Of a stretch of DNA of 64,000 bases, positions 39,123 to 48,884 are shown piece by piece. How positions within the stretch are numbered: position 1 is the stretch's first letter; each line of letters starts with the position of its first letter. The notes beneath the pieces were generated by a model. That model did no database searches and was not told where the DNA came from. It saw nothing but the letters and a program-made list of their open reading frames with translations. The DNA is taken from the NCBI RefSeq assembly GCF_003403015.1, contig NZ_QURL01000001.1:558001-622000 (forward strand). The letters are read 5' to 3'. Source of the stretch: Fulvimarina endophytica (lineage in GTDB: Bacteria > Pseudomonadota > Alphaproteobacteria > Rhizobiales > Rhizobiaceae). The position numbers and the translations under genes were made by a program.

Positions 39123-39512
39123 TCAATCCACCGCGACGAGAGCCGCCGCGACCGGTCGGTTCTCGGCGAGCATCACGTTGTAGGTGCGCACCGCTGCGCC
39201 CGTCGACATGGGATCGCAGGAGAGGCCCAGCCGCCTGAACCTTTCCTTCAAGGCGGGCGGCAGAAACTGGATGCGCGGTCCGGTTCCGAAGAGCAGGAAC
39301 TTGTAGGTCTCCGCCTCCTTGAAGACCATCTCCAGCCGCTCCCCGGAGAACGGATGCGCATCGCTCGCATCCCAGCCGTAGATGCCCGAGGGCAGGCACA
39401 GGATCGAGCCACGATGGGACATATCGGCAAAGCGGAACCCGCCATTGCCATATGCCTCGATCGGAGCGCGGCCCGGAAAATGGGCCTCGCGGATTTCGAT
39501 ACCCTTCGCCAA
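39123..39512 (-). CDS. Mth938-like domain protein (NDUFAF3 homologue)
   Basis: A 129-aa protein of the Mth938/NDUFAF3 family: IEAYGNGGFRFADMSHRGSIL, LLFGTGPRIQFLPPALKERF and MSTGAAVRTYNVMLAENRPVAAALVAV are the family pattern. Human NDUFAF3 acts early in complex I assembly; bacterial members usually sit beside secDF, as here. The only usable start is TTG 39512, three bases after the secDF stop in the same frame, with GAGG overlapping the end of secDF. Translation is therefore probably coupled to secDF. Confidence 0.87.
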   Translation of the reverse strand: MAKGIEIREAHFPGRAPIEAYGNGGFRFADMSHRGSILCLPSGIYGWDASDAHPFSGERLEMVFKEAETYKFLLFGTGPRIQFLPPALKERFRRLGLSCDPMSTGAAVRTYNVMLAENRPVAAALVAVD

Positions 39513-39515
39513 ACC

Positions 39516-42083
39516 TCAGGCCCTGTTCGCGCCGGAGGCCTCGATCGCCTCGCCCTGCTTCTTGTCGGCCTCGAAGTCGGACGGGCGCAGATTGAAGAAG
39601 TAGAGAACCGGCGCAGCGACGAAGATCGACGAGAACGTGCCGATCGCCACGCCGAAGATCATCGGAGCCACGAAATTCTGGATGACCTCGCCGCCGAAGA
39701 TATACAGCGCCACGAGCGCCAGAAGCGTCGTCAGCGATGTCGTCAGCGTGCGCGACAGCATCTCGTTGTCCGACAGATCGAGAAGGTCGCCGAGCTTCAT
39801 CGTCTTGTATTTGCGCAGGTTCTCGCGAACGCGGTCGTAGATGACGACCGTATCGTTGAGCGAATAGCCCACGATCGTCAGGATGGCGGCGACCGTTGCG
39901 AGATTGAACTCGATCTGCATGAGGACGAGGAAGCCCATCGTCAGGAAGACGTCGTTGATCGTGGCGACGATCGCACCGATGGCGAACTGCCACTCGAAGC
40001 GGATCCAGATATAGACCAGGATGCCGACGAGAGATGCGAGGACGCCGAGAACGGCAGCCCAGGCCAGTTCGCCTGAGACCGTCGGGCCCACGACCTCCGT
40101 TCGACGGATGTCGTAATCGGCCTCCAGCGCCGCCTGCGCGGCTTCGATCGTCTGCTGCTGTGCGGTATCCGCCTCCCCCGGCGCATTGCCGATGCGGATC
40201 AGGGCCTCTGCCGGCGAGCCGAAGGATTGAACCTGGGCATCGGCGATGCCGACCTGGTTCATCGTCTCGCGGATACCGCCGATATCGGCTTCGCCATTCT
40301 TGGCCTGAACTTCGATCACCGAACCGCCGGTGAAATCGATGCCGAAATTCAGGCCGACGAGCGGCAAGGCGACGACCGATGCGACGACGAGGGCAATCGA
40401 GAGATAGAACGCCTTCAACCGGAACAGCATGAACTTGATGAAGGTCGACTCGGGCACCAGCCGGATATAGCCCTTCGGCAGCTCCTTCGGACGGCGCCGC
40501 TTCACCCAGAACGCCATCAGCCAGCGCGTGAGTGTGTAGGCCGTGAAGATCGTCGTGAGGATGCCGAGCGCCAGCGTGACGGCAAAGCCGCGGACGGGGC
40601 CGGTGCCCAGCCAGAACAGGATGCCAGCCGCGATCAGTGTCGTGATGTTCGCATCGAGGATCGTGCCGAGCGCCTTCTGGAAGCCGATATCGATCGATTG
40701 GACGACCGATCGGCCGTTTCTGCGCTCTTCGCGTATGCGCTCGTAGATGAGGACGTTCGAATCGACGGCCATGCCGACCGTGAGAACGATACCCGCGATG
40801 CCCGGAAGTGTAAGCGTGGCGCCGATGACCGTCAGCAGGGCGAACAACAGGACGACGTTCACCATGAGAGCGATGTTCGCGACAATGCCGAGGAAGCCGT
40901 AGGCGGCGATCATGAAGATGACGACGAAGGCCGCACCGATGACGCCCGCCATCTCGCCGGCGGCGATGGAATCGGCGCCGAGGCCCGGGCCGACGGTGCG
41001 CTCTTCGAGAATGTCGAGATTGGCCGGCAGGGCACCGGCGCGCAGCAGGACCGCGAGATCGTTGGCCGACTGAACCGTGAAGTTGCCGCTGATCTGCGCC
41101 TGGCCACCGAGAATCGGCTCGCGGATGTTGGGCGCAGACAGCACCTTGTCGTCGAGCACCATCGCGAAGGGCCGACCGACATTGGACTGGGTCACCCGCG
41201 CGAACTGCGTCGCCCCGCGATTGTCGAAGCGGATATTGACGACCGGCTCGTTGGTCTGCTGGTCGAAACCGGGCTGCGCGTCGACGAGGTTCTCGCCCGA
41301 GACCATTACCTGACGCTGGACGAGATACGGCACCGGCGGTTGATCGGTCGAGTAGAGAAGTTCCGTTCCGGCCGGGGCGCGGGCCTGACCGTCGGCGACG
41401 GACTGAGCCGAGGCGGACTGATCGACCATGCGGAAGGTCAGCTGCGCGGTCTGGTTGAGGAGGTTCTTCAGACGGTCCGGATCGCCGAGACCCGGCACCT
41501 GCACGATGATGCGGTTGTTGCCCTCGCGCTGGATGACGGGCTCCGTGGTGCCCAGCTCGTCGACGCGGCGACGAACGACCTCGATCGACTGCTCGACAGC
41601 GCTGGTCGTCCGATAGGCGATGCCTTCCGGCGTGAGCGACAGAGCGAGAACGCCGGCCTGCGGTGAGGCGATGGAGACTTCCCGGATCTGGCCGCCGCTC
41701 AACAGGCCCGAAGAGACCGGATCGGTGAGATCGGAAAGGGCCTCCTGCGCGGCTTCCGTCTGGGCGGGATCGCGCAGGCGGACCGTGACGGTCTGGTCAT
41801 TGGCCGAGATCGCCGAATAGCCAATCCGGGCCTCGCGCAAGGCCGAACGGGTCGCGTCGCTCAGCGTCTGAACCCGCTTCTGGACGAGATCGGCCTCGTC
41901 CACCTGGAGAAGCAGATAGGATCCGCCCTGCAGATCGAGACCCAGTGTCACCTGCTTCGTCGGCAGGAAATCGGGGAACTTGTCGAGAACCGACCGGGGA
42001 AGAGCGTTGGGCAGGGCATAGATGACGCCGAGTGCCACAACGAGCCAAATCAGGATCGTCTTCCAGCGTGAGAAATACAGCAT
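39516..42083 (-). CDS. secDF: Protein translocase subunit SecDF (fused)
   Basis: An 855-aa fusion of SecD and SecF, together twelve membrane segments, which use the proton gradient to pull preproteins across the inner membrane. SecD part: TLGLDLQGGSYLLLQVD near the N-terminus, the periplasmic P1 region, then GLGADSIAAGEMAGVIGAA and VGMAVDSNVLIYERIREE. SecF part starts near residue 555: VALPLVGLNFGIDFTGGS and VGYSLNDTVVIYDRVREN. Both Arg-containing ER(I/V)RE motifs are kept. Fusion is common in rhizobia. yajC is 128 bp upstream. Confidence 0.97.
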   Translation of the reverse strand: MLYFSRWKTILIWLVVALGVIYALPNALPRSVLDKFPDFLPTKQVTLGLDLQGGSYLLLQVDEADLVQKRVQTLSDATRSALREARIGYSAISANDQTVTVRLRDPAQTEAAQEALSDLTDPVSSGLLSGGQIREVSIASPQAGVLALSLTPEGIAYRTTSAVEQSIEVVRRRVDELGTTEPVIQREGNNRIIVQVPGLGDPDRLKNLLNQTAQLTFRMVDQSASAQSVADGQARAPAGTELLYSTDQPPVPYLVQRQVMVSGENLVDAQPGFDQQTNEPVVNIRFDNRGATQFARVTQSNVGRPFAMVLDDKVLSAPNIREPILGGQAQISGNFTVQSANDLAVLLRAGALPANLDILEERTVGPGLGADSIAAGEMAGVIGAAFVVIFMIAAYGFLGIVANIALMVNVVLLFALLTVIGATLTLPGIAGIVLTVGMAVDSNVLIYERIREERRNGRSVVQSIDIGFQKALGTILDANITTLIAAGILFWLGTGPVRGFAVTLALGILTTIFTAYTLTRWLMAFWVKRRRPKELPKGYIRLVPESTFIKFMLFRLKAFYLSIALVVASVVALPLVGLNFGIDFTGGSVIEVQAKNGEADIGGIRETMNQVGIADAQVQSFGSPAEALIRIGNAPGEADTAQQQTIEAAQAALEADYDIRRTEVVGPTVSGELAWAAVLGVLASLVGILVYIWIRFEWQFAIGAIVATINDVFLTMGFLVLMQIEFNLATVAAILTIVGYSLNDTVVIYDRVRENLRKYKTMKLGDLLDLSDNEMLSRTLTTSLTTLLALVALYIFGGEVIQNFVAPMIFGVAIGTFSSIFVAAPVLYFFNLRPSDFEADKKQGEAIEASGANRA

Positions 42084-42211
42084 TCAATGATCCGGTCGGG
42101 TTATCGAGCGGACGGCACCAGGCGTGCCGTCTCCTTGCGAGGACGTCTGCCAGCGGATTGTGGCGAAAGGGGTGAACCCTTCGCAGACAATGCCGCAGCT
42201 ATCGGCCTTCG

Positions 42212-42553
42212 TTACTTCTGGTTCGCGGCCGCAGGCTCGCCCTTCACGCGGACATCGCTGATCATCGCGCGCAGCATGCGGACCTTGGTCTGTTCGGAGA
42301 TCTGAACCTCGAGCTCGCCATTGTCCAGAACCTTCGTCACCTTGCCGAGGATGCCGCCGCCGGTCACGACCTGATCGCCCCGCCGGATGTTCTCGAGCAT
42401 CTGGTTGCGCTTCTTCATCTGCGTGCGCTGCGGGCGGATGATGAGGAAGTACATGATCGCGAAGACGGCGACGAAGGGCAGAATGCTGAGAAGCAGATCG
42501 CTTCCACCGCCCATTCCACCGGCGGTCTGGGCGAAGGCTTGCGTGACGAACAT
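42212..42553 (-). CDS. yajC: Preprotein translocase subunit YajC
   Basis: A 113-aa single-span protein of the SecDF-YajC complex. One helix (LLLSILPFVAVFAIMYFLII) is followed by the family motif RPQRTQMKKRNQMLENIRRGDQVVT and GGILGKVTKV. AAAGG precedes the ATG at 42553. It heads the operon yajC-secDF-Mth938-like-NDUFAF6-like. The divergent DUF815 ATPase gene begins 139 bp away, so 42554-42692 should hold promoters for both directions. Confidence 0.96.
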   Translation of the reverse strand: MFVTQAFAQTAGGMGGGSDLLLSILPFVAVFAIMYFLIIRPQRTQMKKRNQMLENIRRGDQVVTGGGILGKVTKVLDNGELEVQISEQTKVRMLRAMISDVRVKGEPAAANQK

Positions 42554-42692
42554 GTGGGTGACCTTTCATACGAAAAGCGCGGCAAGGCTCGCCGCGCTTT
42601 GAAATAATTGCGCCGAATATACGAACGGGCTTGCCGATTGCAACTCAAGTGCGGGAGATGGAGGTCTTCCCACGATGAGTTGAGAGCAAAAC

Positions 42693-43565
42693 ATGCACGA
42701 GTTCGAGACGAGCGATCTTCAGAACACCCTTCAGAGGATCGCGGATGCCCTCGAGCGAATGGCTCCCGCAGGCGCAGGGGTCGCCGATCTTACCGAAGCC
42801 GACTGTTTCGTCTTCGATCCTCCGATGAGCCTCAGGCCTGTGAGAAACGTGAATCGGGTCTCGATCGACCTGCTCCAGGGCATCGATCGCTCGCGCGACA
42901 TGCTGCTCGACAACACGCAGCGCTTCGCACGGAGCCTGCCGGCAAACAACGCCCTGCTCTGGGGCGCGCGCGGCATGGGCAAGTCATCCCTCGTCAAGGC
43001 CGCCCATGCGAGCGTCAACGCGGCCGACGAAGGACGTTCGGCGCCACTGAAACTCGTCGAGATCGCGCGCGAGGATATCGAACGTCTCCCCGATCTGATG
43101 GGCGTCCTACGGGATGCGCCGTTCCAGATTCTCCTCTTCTGCGACGATCTCTCCTTCGATGTCGGAGACTCGAGCTACAAGTCGCTGAAAGCGGTCCTCG
43201 AAGGGGGCGTCGAGGGACGTCCGAGAAACGTTCTTTTCTACGCCACCTCGAATCGCCGGCATCTCCTGCCGCGCGACATGATCGAGAACGAGCGCGCGAC
43301 GGCCATCAATCCCGGCGAGTCGGTGGAGGAGAAGGTTTCCCTCTCGGACCGGTTCGGGCTGTGGATCGGCTTCCACAACTGCAGCCAGGAAGATTACCTC
43401 ACGATGGTCGCCGCCTATGCCGATCGCTACGACCTCGCGATTAACGAGGACGATCTTCGCGCCCAGGCACTCGAATGGCAACTGACCCGCGGAAGCCGCT
43501 CCGGCCGCGTCGCCTTCCAGTTCATCCAGGACCTTGCCGGGCGGCTCGGCCGACAAATCGACTGA
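42693..43565 (+). CDS. DUF815 family ATP-binding protein
   Basis: A 290-aa AAA-type ATPase of the DUF815 group. Walker A GARGMGKSS is at residues 91-99, Walker B is ILLFCDDLSFD and the sensor-like VLFYATSNRRHLLPRDM follows. Adjacency with tatABC-serS-surE-pcm and yajC-secDF is widespread in alphaproteobacteria, which points to an envelope or quality-control role, but no activity is known to me. It is the only plus-strand gene in a 17-kb minus-strand block. A bidirectional terminator follows. Confidence 0.9.
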   Translation: MHEFETSDLQNTLQRIADALERMAPAGAGVADLTEADCFVFDPPMSLRPVRNVNRVSIDLLQGIDRSRDMLLDNTQRFARSLPANNALLWGARGMGKSSLVKAAHASVNAADEGRSAPLKLVEIAREDIERLPDLMGVLRDAPFQILLFCDDLSFDVGDSSYKSLKAVLEGGVEGRPRNVLFYATSNRRHLLPRDMIENERATAINPGESVEEKVSLSDRFGLWIGFHNCSQEDYLTMVAAYADRYDLAINEDDLRAQALEWQLTRGSRSGRVAFQFIQDLAGRLGRQID

Positions 43566-43625
43566 CACCGCGACCGGTCCGCCGCTTCGCGATTCGTCGC
43601 CGGGCGCGAAACGATCGACCTGCAG

Positions 43626-43660
43626 AAAAGGCGGCGACCGTCATCCGGTCGCCGCCTTCG
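43626..43660. terminator. Bidirectional terminator between DUF815 and nlpD
   Basis: Perfect 11-bp stem GGCGGCGACCG / CGGTCGCCGCC (43630-43640 and 43646-43656), loop TCATC, preceded by AAAA and followed by TTCGTT. The two genes converge on it. Confidence 0.85.
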
Positions 43661-43687
43661 TTCAATTTCGAGCGATCGGTTCGCCGC

Positions 43688-44974
43688 TCAGTTCAGATAT
43701 TTTGACGGGTCCACCGGCGAGGAATTCTTGCGGACTTCGAAGTGGAGCTGCGGCACGTCCGTATCGCCGGTCATGCCGGAGCTTGCGATCTGCTCACCGC
43801 GCTTGACGGTATCGCCGCGCTTCACCTTCAGCGCATCGGCGTGGCCGTAGACGGTGACGAGACCATCGTCATGCTTGACGAGCACCGTGTTGCCGAACTC
43901 CCTCAGGCCGTCGCCGGCATAGATCACGACGCCGTTCTCGGCAGCCTTGATCGGGGTTCCGCGCGGCACGGAGATGTTGAGGCCATCATTGCGACGGGAG
44001 CCGACCTTCTCGCCGAAGCGCTGGAGGACGCGGCCCTGAACCGGCCAGCGATAGCCGCTGATGCCGCTTGCCTGCGGGGCTGCCGCATCGCTGTCCTTCG
44101 ACTGGCTGGTGACCGTGGAGCTCGGCGCGGCCGTCGCGACCTCGACCGGCTTGGCCGGCTCGGCGGCCTGGGCTGCCGGTGCGGGCGTCGACACCGGTGC
44201 CGATGCGGTTGCGGCGGGTTTGGTCTCGACCGGCGCTGCCGCGGTCTCGGCCTTCTGATAGGGCTTCGGCGCGGAGCTGATCGATGCCACCTGCCGGTTA
44301 TCGGTCGGCGTGCTGCTTGCGATCCTGGAGCCGGTCGGCAGAACGAGACGCTGGCCGAGGCGCACCGTGTCGCCCGTCATATTGTTCGCATCGCGGATCG
44401 CCTGGGCCGATACTCCGGAGCGCCGAGCGATCGAAGAGAGCGTGTCGCCGCTCGCGACGGTCACGGTCGATCCCGAGGACGGGCTCGAAGAGGCGTTCGG
44501 GCGGACGGAGGGGCTCGCAATGCGCGCGGCCTGCTGCTGGAGCGTCGAAGGCGCTGCGCCCAGCGTCTGGCCCTGGCTTGCGCTCGGTTGAGCCGCCATG
44601 CCGGACTGCGCGCCGGTGGACGAATTGTCGTTCCATGCGGTCTGTTGCGGCTGCGCGCCTTGAGCCTGAGGCGGCGGAAGCTGGCCGCGCTGCACCTCCG
44701 GGTTCGGAGCGGCATAGACCGGAGAGGCCTGATTGGACGAGATCGAGCCAGTCATCGTCTGATCGATGCCCGCGCCGTAACCCTGATTGTTCTGATAGGC
44801 CGGATTGGCGGCGGCCGTCTGCATCGGGGCGGTCTGCGGCAGGGCATTGGCATAGAAGCTGTCGTCGAGGCGGACAGCATCGGCCGAACAACCGGCGGCA
44901 AGGCCACTGACGAGGAGGATCGCGGTGGCAAACGCGGTGCGGGTTCTCAAGGAAGGGTGGATCAGGCTCGGCAT
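43688..44974 (-). CDS. nlpD: NlpD-like LysM/M23 lipoprotein, probably an amidase activator
   Basis: A 428-aa lipoprotein: signal peptide with lipobox LAAGC and Cys29. A Gln/Ala/Pro-rich region precedes a LysM domain (VASGDTLSSIARRSGVSAQAI), another low-complexity stretch, and a C-terminal LytM/M23 domain. In active M23 enzymes the first motif is HxGxD; here it is NDGLN, so the zinc ligands are lost, while YGHAD and LHFEVR remain. That pattern is the same as in E. coli NlpD, which activates AmiC without being a peptidase itself. The gene follows pcm in the surE-pcm-nlpD order seen in many proteobacteria. A convergent terminator lies at its end. Confidence 0.92.
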   Translation of the reverse strand: MPSLIHPSLRTRTAFATAILLVSGLAAGCSADAVRLDDSFYANALPQTAPMQTAAANPAYQNNQGYGAGIDQTMTGSISSNQASPVYAAPNPEVQRGQLPPPQAQGAQPQQTAWNDNSSTGAQSGMAAQPSASQGQTLGAAPSTLQQQAARIASPSVRPNASSSPSSGSTVTVASGDTLSSIARRSGVSAQAIRDANNMTGDTVRLGQRLVLPTGSRIASSTPTDNRQVASISSAPKPYQKAETAAAPVETKPAATASAPVSTPAPAAQAAEPAKPVEVATAAPSSTVTSQSKDSDAAAPQASGISGYRWPVQGRVLQRFGEKVGSRRNDGLNISVPRGTPIKAAENGVVIYAGDGLREFGNTVLVKHDDGLVTVYGHADALKVKRGDTVKRGEQIASSGMTGDTDVPQLHFEVRKNSSPVDPSKYLN

Positions 44975-45078
44975 CGCTGTCCCTCAGACGACAGGAAATT
45001 TGACGCCATTAGAACGCGTTAATCTTACTTTGCTATTAATTCCCCAGGCGCAATTCGGACAAAACCCTTGCTGTCCAA

Positions 45079-45723
45079 TCAAAGTGCCGCTGCGATCCCG
45101 GAGGCGATCGGCTGATAGCGCACCGGCCAGAGGTCGTCCCGCTCGAACCGCGCACCGACTTTCGACAACCGCACCAGCATCTGTTCGCCCGTCCCCTCCC
45201 CGATGGCGCAGACGAGAGTGGACTGCGGCCCCATCTGGTCGAGGAAATGCTTCGGCAGCGCCGGAAATGCGGCGTTGACGAGAATGCGGTCATATGGTGC
45301 GGCTTCCGCATATCCCTCCGAGCCGTCCGCCAGGAACAATGAGACATTCGTCACGCCCGCCTCCCGCAAGGCAGTCTCCGCTCTCGCCAGAAGCCGGCGA
45401 TAGCGCTCCAGCGAAGTGACGTGGAGGGCAAGGCGGGCGATCAGTGCGGTCCCGTATCCGCTACCCGTTCCGATTTCGAGCACCCGGTGGCGCTGCGACA
45501 GGTCGAGCGCGTGGATCAGGCGTAGTGCCGTCACCGCATCGGGCATCGTTTCCCCGCAATCGAGGGGCAGAGGACCGTAGCCGTAGGGATCGGCCCCACG
45601 GATCGGGAGAAAGACCTCCCGCGGAACGAGCGCTGCCGCTTCCAGCACCCTCGTGGCAAACGAGGGCTCGTCGGCCCTCAACCGGGCGAGAAACCGGGAC
45701 CGATCGCTCGCAGGGTCGTTCAT
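45079..45723 (-). CDS. pcm: Protein-L-isoaspartate O-methyltransferase
   Basis: A 214-aa SAM-dependent repair enzyme for isoaspartyl residues. The family start is [23 protein letters not shown], and the SAM-binding motif is [18 protein letters not shown]. The second half ([21 protein letters not shown]) matches the substrate side. ATG 45723 overlaps the surE stop (ATGA). It is somewhat shorter and more diverged at the C-terminus than the E. coli enzyme. The nlpD gene follows 104 bp downstream. Confidence 0.94.
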   Translation of the reverse strand: MNDPASDRSRFLARLRADEPSFATRVLEAAALVPREVFLPIRGADPYGYGPLPLDCGETMPDAVTALRLIHALDLSQRHRVLEIGTGSGYGTALIARLALHVTSLERYRRLLARAETALREAGVTNVSLFLADGSEGYAEAAPYDRILVNAAFPALPKHFLDQMGPQSTLVCAIGEGTGEQMLVRLSKVGARFERDDLWPVRYQPIASGIAAAL

Positions 45724-46481
45724 CCTTCCAGATGGTCCGTCAACCCGTCCACGAGATGCCCGGCTGTCAGGTCCAGATGAAGGGGCGTGACGGAGATGTA
45801 GCCGTCCTGCAGCGCGGAGATATCGGAGCGCTCCACATTCGGCCCGTTGCGACGACCGAACTTCAGCCAGAAATAGGAGCGCCCGCGCCCGTCCTCGCGC
45901 TGCTCGATCCCCAAAGCGGGATCGAGCTTGCCCTGGCGGGTGACGCGAACGCCCTCGACCTCGTCCGGCTCGCGAACGGGAAAGTTGACGTTGAACAGAT
46001 GCCCGGGCGGCAAATCGTAAGACATCAGCTTTCGGATGATCGCCGGGCCGTGCCGTTCGGCCGTCGCCCAGGGATTCTCGAGCCGCTTGTCCGGCGAAAA
46101 GGCCTGACTGAGCGCGATCGACCGAACGCCGAGCAGGGTCCCTTCCATGGCGCCGGCGACCGTTCCAGAATAGGTCACGTCGTCGGCGGCGTTCTGGCCG
46201 AGATTGATGCCCGAAAGGACGAGGTCCGGCGGGCTATCCATGAGCTTGCGCATCGCCATGATGACGCAGTCCGTCGGGGTTCCCGAGAGTGCGAACCGCT
46301 TTTCGCCCAGCTGCCGCAGGCGCAGGGGATGCGAAAGCGTCAGCGAGTGGGCAAGGCCGCTCTGATCCGCTTCCGGTGCCACGGTCCAGACATCGTCGGA
46401 GATCTCGGCCGCGATGCGTTCGAGCGCCTCCAGACCTTCCGAGAGGATGCCGTCGTCATTGGTGATGAGAATGCGGGTCAC
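45720..46481 (-). CDS. surE: 5'-nucleotidase SurE
   Basis: A 253-aa metal-dependent nucleoside monophosphatase. [18 protein letters not shown] carries the metal-binding Asp pair, [23 protein letters not shown] holds the Asn/Ser metal and phosphate ligands, and [10 protein letters not shown] ends the protein. GTG 46481 overlaps the serS stop (GTGA), so the start fits a translationally coupled operon; the open frame upstream lies within serS. The order serS-surE-pcm is conserved in alphaproteobacteria. Confidence 0.95.
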   Translation of the reverse strand: MTRILITNDDGILSEGLEALERIAAEISDDVWTVAPEADQSGLAHSLTLSHPLRLRQLGEKRFALSGTPTDCVIMAMRKLMDSPPDLVLSGINLGQNAADDVTYSGTVAGAMEGTLLGVRSIALSQAFSPDKRLENPWATAERHGPAIIRKLMSYDLPPGHLFNVNFPVREPDEVEGVRVTRQGKLDPALGIEQREDGRGRSYFWLKFGRRNGPNVERSDISALQDGYISVTPLHLDLTAGHLVDGLTDHLEG

Positions 46482-47899
46482 GAGACTGCCTCGATGCGTT
46501 CGATCCCGCCCATATAGGGCTTCAGGCATTCGGGCACGGTGATCGATCCATTCTCGTTCTGGTAGTTCTCCATGACCGCGATGAGCGCGCGTCCGACCGC
46601 CACGCCGGATCCGTTCAGCGTGTGGACAAAGCGGGGCTGCTTCTCGCCTTCCACCCTGTAGCGGGCCGCCATGCGACGCGCCTGGAAATCACCGCAGACC
46701 GAACAGGAGGAGATCTCGCGATAGGCATCCTGTCCCGGGAGCCACACCTCGATGTCGTAGGTCTTGCGCGCGGCAAAACCCATATCGCCGGTGCACAGGG
46801 TCACGACACGGTAGGGCAGGCCCAGCCGCTTCAACACCTCTTCCGCGCAACCCGTCATCCGCTCGAGTTCGCTGGCGGACGTCTCCTCGCTGGTGATGGA
46901 GACCATCTCCACCTTGTTGAACTGGTGCTGGCGCAGCATGCCGCGCGTGTCGCGGCCCGCAGAGCCTGCCTCCGAGCGGAAGCAGGGCGTCAGCGCCGTC
47001 ATGCGCAGCGGCAGCTGGCCTCCATCGAGCACGCGATCTCGCACGAGGTTGGTGAGGGGCACCTCCGCCGTCGGAATCAGCCAGAATTCCTCTTCGGTCG
47101 GCGCGCGTTCCAAAACCTGCGGAACGAGCTTTTCGAGCGAGATCTCGCCGCTCTTCAGGGCATCGAGATCGGCCTGCGTCGTATACGTCTCGAGCAGGCT
47201 TTCGACCTGATGGCCGCGTCCCGTCATCGACGCACCAATGAACAGATCCTCGCCGAACTTCGGAAGCTGGGAGGTGCCGTACATCGCGTCGTTGCGCACG
47301 AGCAGAGGCGGCTGCGTCTCCTCATAGCCGTGTTCGCCGGTATGCACGTCGAGCATGAACTGGCCGAGAGCCCGCTCGAGCCGAGCGAGCTTGCCGCGCA
47401 GAACGTTGAACCGGGAACCGGAAATCTTGGCGGCCAGATCGAAATCCATCATTCCGAGCGCTTCGCCGAGCTCGAAATGTTCCTTCGGCGCAAACCCGAA
47501 TTCGGGCTTCTCGCCGACCCGCCGAACCTCGACATTGTCAGCCTCGTCCGTACCCACCGGCACATCGTCGAGAGGCACATTGGGAAGCCTCGATAGCGCG
47601 TCGACAAGGGCCAGATCGATCGCACGCTCTTCCGCCTCGCCGGCCTGGATCTCGGCCTTGATCTGCGCGACCTCGTCGATCAGGGACTGCGCCTTGGCGT
47701 CGTCGCCAGAGCCTTTCGCCTTGCCGATCGCCTTGGAGGCCTCGTTGCGCCTGCCCTGAAGTTCCTGAAGGGTCTTCAGGTGATCACGGCGCCGTTCGTC
47801 GAGCTTGATGAGATCGATCGCGACAGGCTTTGCCCCTCGGCTGGCGAGGGCTTCGTCGAGCTTGCCCGGATTTTCACGTATCCACTTGATATCGATCAT
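46478..47899 (-). CDS. serS: Seryl-tRNA synthetase
   Basis: A 473-aa class II synthetase. The N-terminal coiled-coil arm ([18 protein letters not shown] to about 120) binds the long variable arm of tRNA-Ser. Catalytic motifs are present: motif 2 in [28 protein letters not shown] and motif 3 in [22 protein letters not shown] 47899 begins [11 protein letters not shown], the family start. The length exceeds the E. coli enzyme mainly through insertions in the middle. The 181 bp between its start and the tatC stop show no clear signals. Confidence 0.97.
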   Translation of the reverse strand: MIDIKWIRENPGKLDEALASRGAKPVAIDLIKLDERRRDHLKTLQELQGRRNEASKAIGKAKGSGDDAKAQSLIDEVAQIKAEIQAGEAEERAIDLALVDALSRLPNVPLDDVPVGTDEADNVEVRRVGEKPEFGFAPKEHFELGEALGMMDFDLAAKISGSRFNVLRGKLARLERALGQFMLDVHTGEHGYEETQPPLLVRNDAMYGTSQLPKFGEDLFIGASMTGRGHQVESLLETYTTQADLDALKSGEISLEKLVPQVLERAPTEEEFWLIPTAEVPLTNLVRDRVLDGGQLPLRMTALTPCFRSEAGSAGRDTRGMLRQHQFNKVEMVSITSEETSASELERMTGCAEEVLKRLGLPYRVVTLCTGDMGFAARKTYDIEVWLPGQDAYREISSCSVCGDFQARRMAARYRVEGEKQPRFVHTLNGSGVAVGRALIAVMENYQNENGSITVPECLKPYMGGIERIEAVS

Positions 47900-48080
47900 G
47901 GCCCACCACTGCATTTCGTTCGTGGCGACGGTGGTCCGGCAGGCTCATCGACCCCGGAAACGCAACGCCGCGGTTGCGGCACCGCCCGCGATGCCGGCTG
48001 CGCCCCGACTTGCGATGATCCTCGGAACCTGCGGCATTCAGCCTTCGGGAAGGACCATCGAGACCGTGGACGGATGAGGT

Positions 48081-48884
48081 CTAGACCTCGGCCTCGCCGA
48101 GGAGGCGTTCGCGCTTTCTTTCGATGTAGCGCGCCGCCAGGATGGAAATCTCGTAGAGAAGGATCGTGGGCACCGCAAGACCGATCTGGGACAGGGGATC
48201 GGGCGGTGTCAGCACGGCTGCCACGATGAACGCGATGACGATCGCATATTTGCGCTTGCCCGCGAGCCCCGCTGCGGACGTAATGCCGGCGCGCACCAGA
48301 AGCGTGGCGACGACTGGCAGCTGGAACACCATGCCGAAGGCGAAGATCAGCGTCATGATCAGCGAGAGATATTCCGAAACGCTGGGCAGAAGCTCGATGA
48401 TCGCCTGCCCGTCCCCGCCCGACTGCTGCATGGAGAGGAAGAACCACATCACCATGGGCGTAAAGAAGAAGTAGACCAGCGCCGCACCCAGCAGAAACAG
48501 GATCGGCGTCGCGATCAGGAACGGTAGGAAGGCCCCGCGCTCGTTCTTGTAGAGCCCCGGCGCGACGAACTTGTAGACCTGCCCGGCAATGATCGGGAAT
48601 GCGAGGAAGAACCCGCCGAAGGCGGCGATCTTCACCTGCGTGAAGAAGAATTCCTGGGGTGCCGTATAGATGAACCGAGCCTGTTCGGCCGGAAGCCCCG
48701 CCCAGTCGAACGCCGTCTGGTATGGGATCACGAGCAGGTTGAAGAGCTCCTTGGCGAAGAAGAAGCAGAGAACGAAGGCCAGGAAGAAGCCGATAATCGA
48801 CCGTATCAGACGTTGCCGCAGTTCGATCAGATGCTCGATCAGCGGAGCCGAGGATGCCTCGATGTCGTCGTCGGACCGGCTCAC
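48081..48884 (-). CDS. tatC: Sec-independent protein translocase TatC
   Basis: A 267-aa inner-membrane protein with six helices, the receptor for twin-arginine signal peptides. The N-terminal LIEHLIELRQRLIRSI, with the conserved Glu and Arg residues, and FEVxLF-type segments are present, and TPPDPLSQIGLAVPTILLYE is the family signature. The start is GTG 48884, which overlaps the tatB stop as GTGA. The C-terminus ends in a short basic tail. In this window the L,D-transpeptidase at 4855 is a candidate Tat substrate. Confidence 0.96.
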   Translation of the reverse strand: MSRSDDDIEASSAPLIEHLIELRQRLIRSIIGFFLAFVLCFFFAKELFNLLVIPYQTAFDWAGLPAEQARFIYTAPQEFFFTQVKIAAFGGFFLAFPIIAGQVYKFVAPGLYKNERGAFLPFLIATPILFLLGAALVYFFFTPMVMWFFLSMQQSGGDGQAIIELLPSVSEYLSLIMTLIFAFGMVFQLPVVATLLVRAGITSAAGLAGKRKYAIVIAFIVAAVLTPPDPLSQIGLAVPTILLYEISILAARYIERKRERLLGEAEV

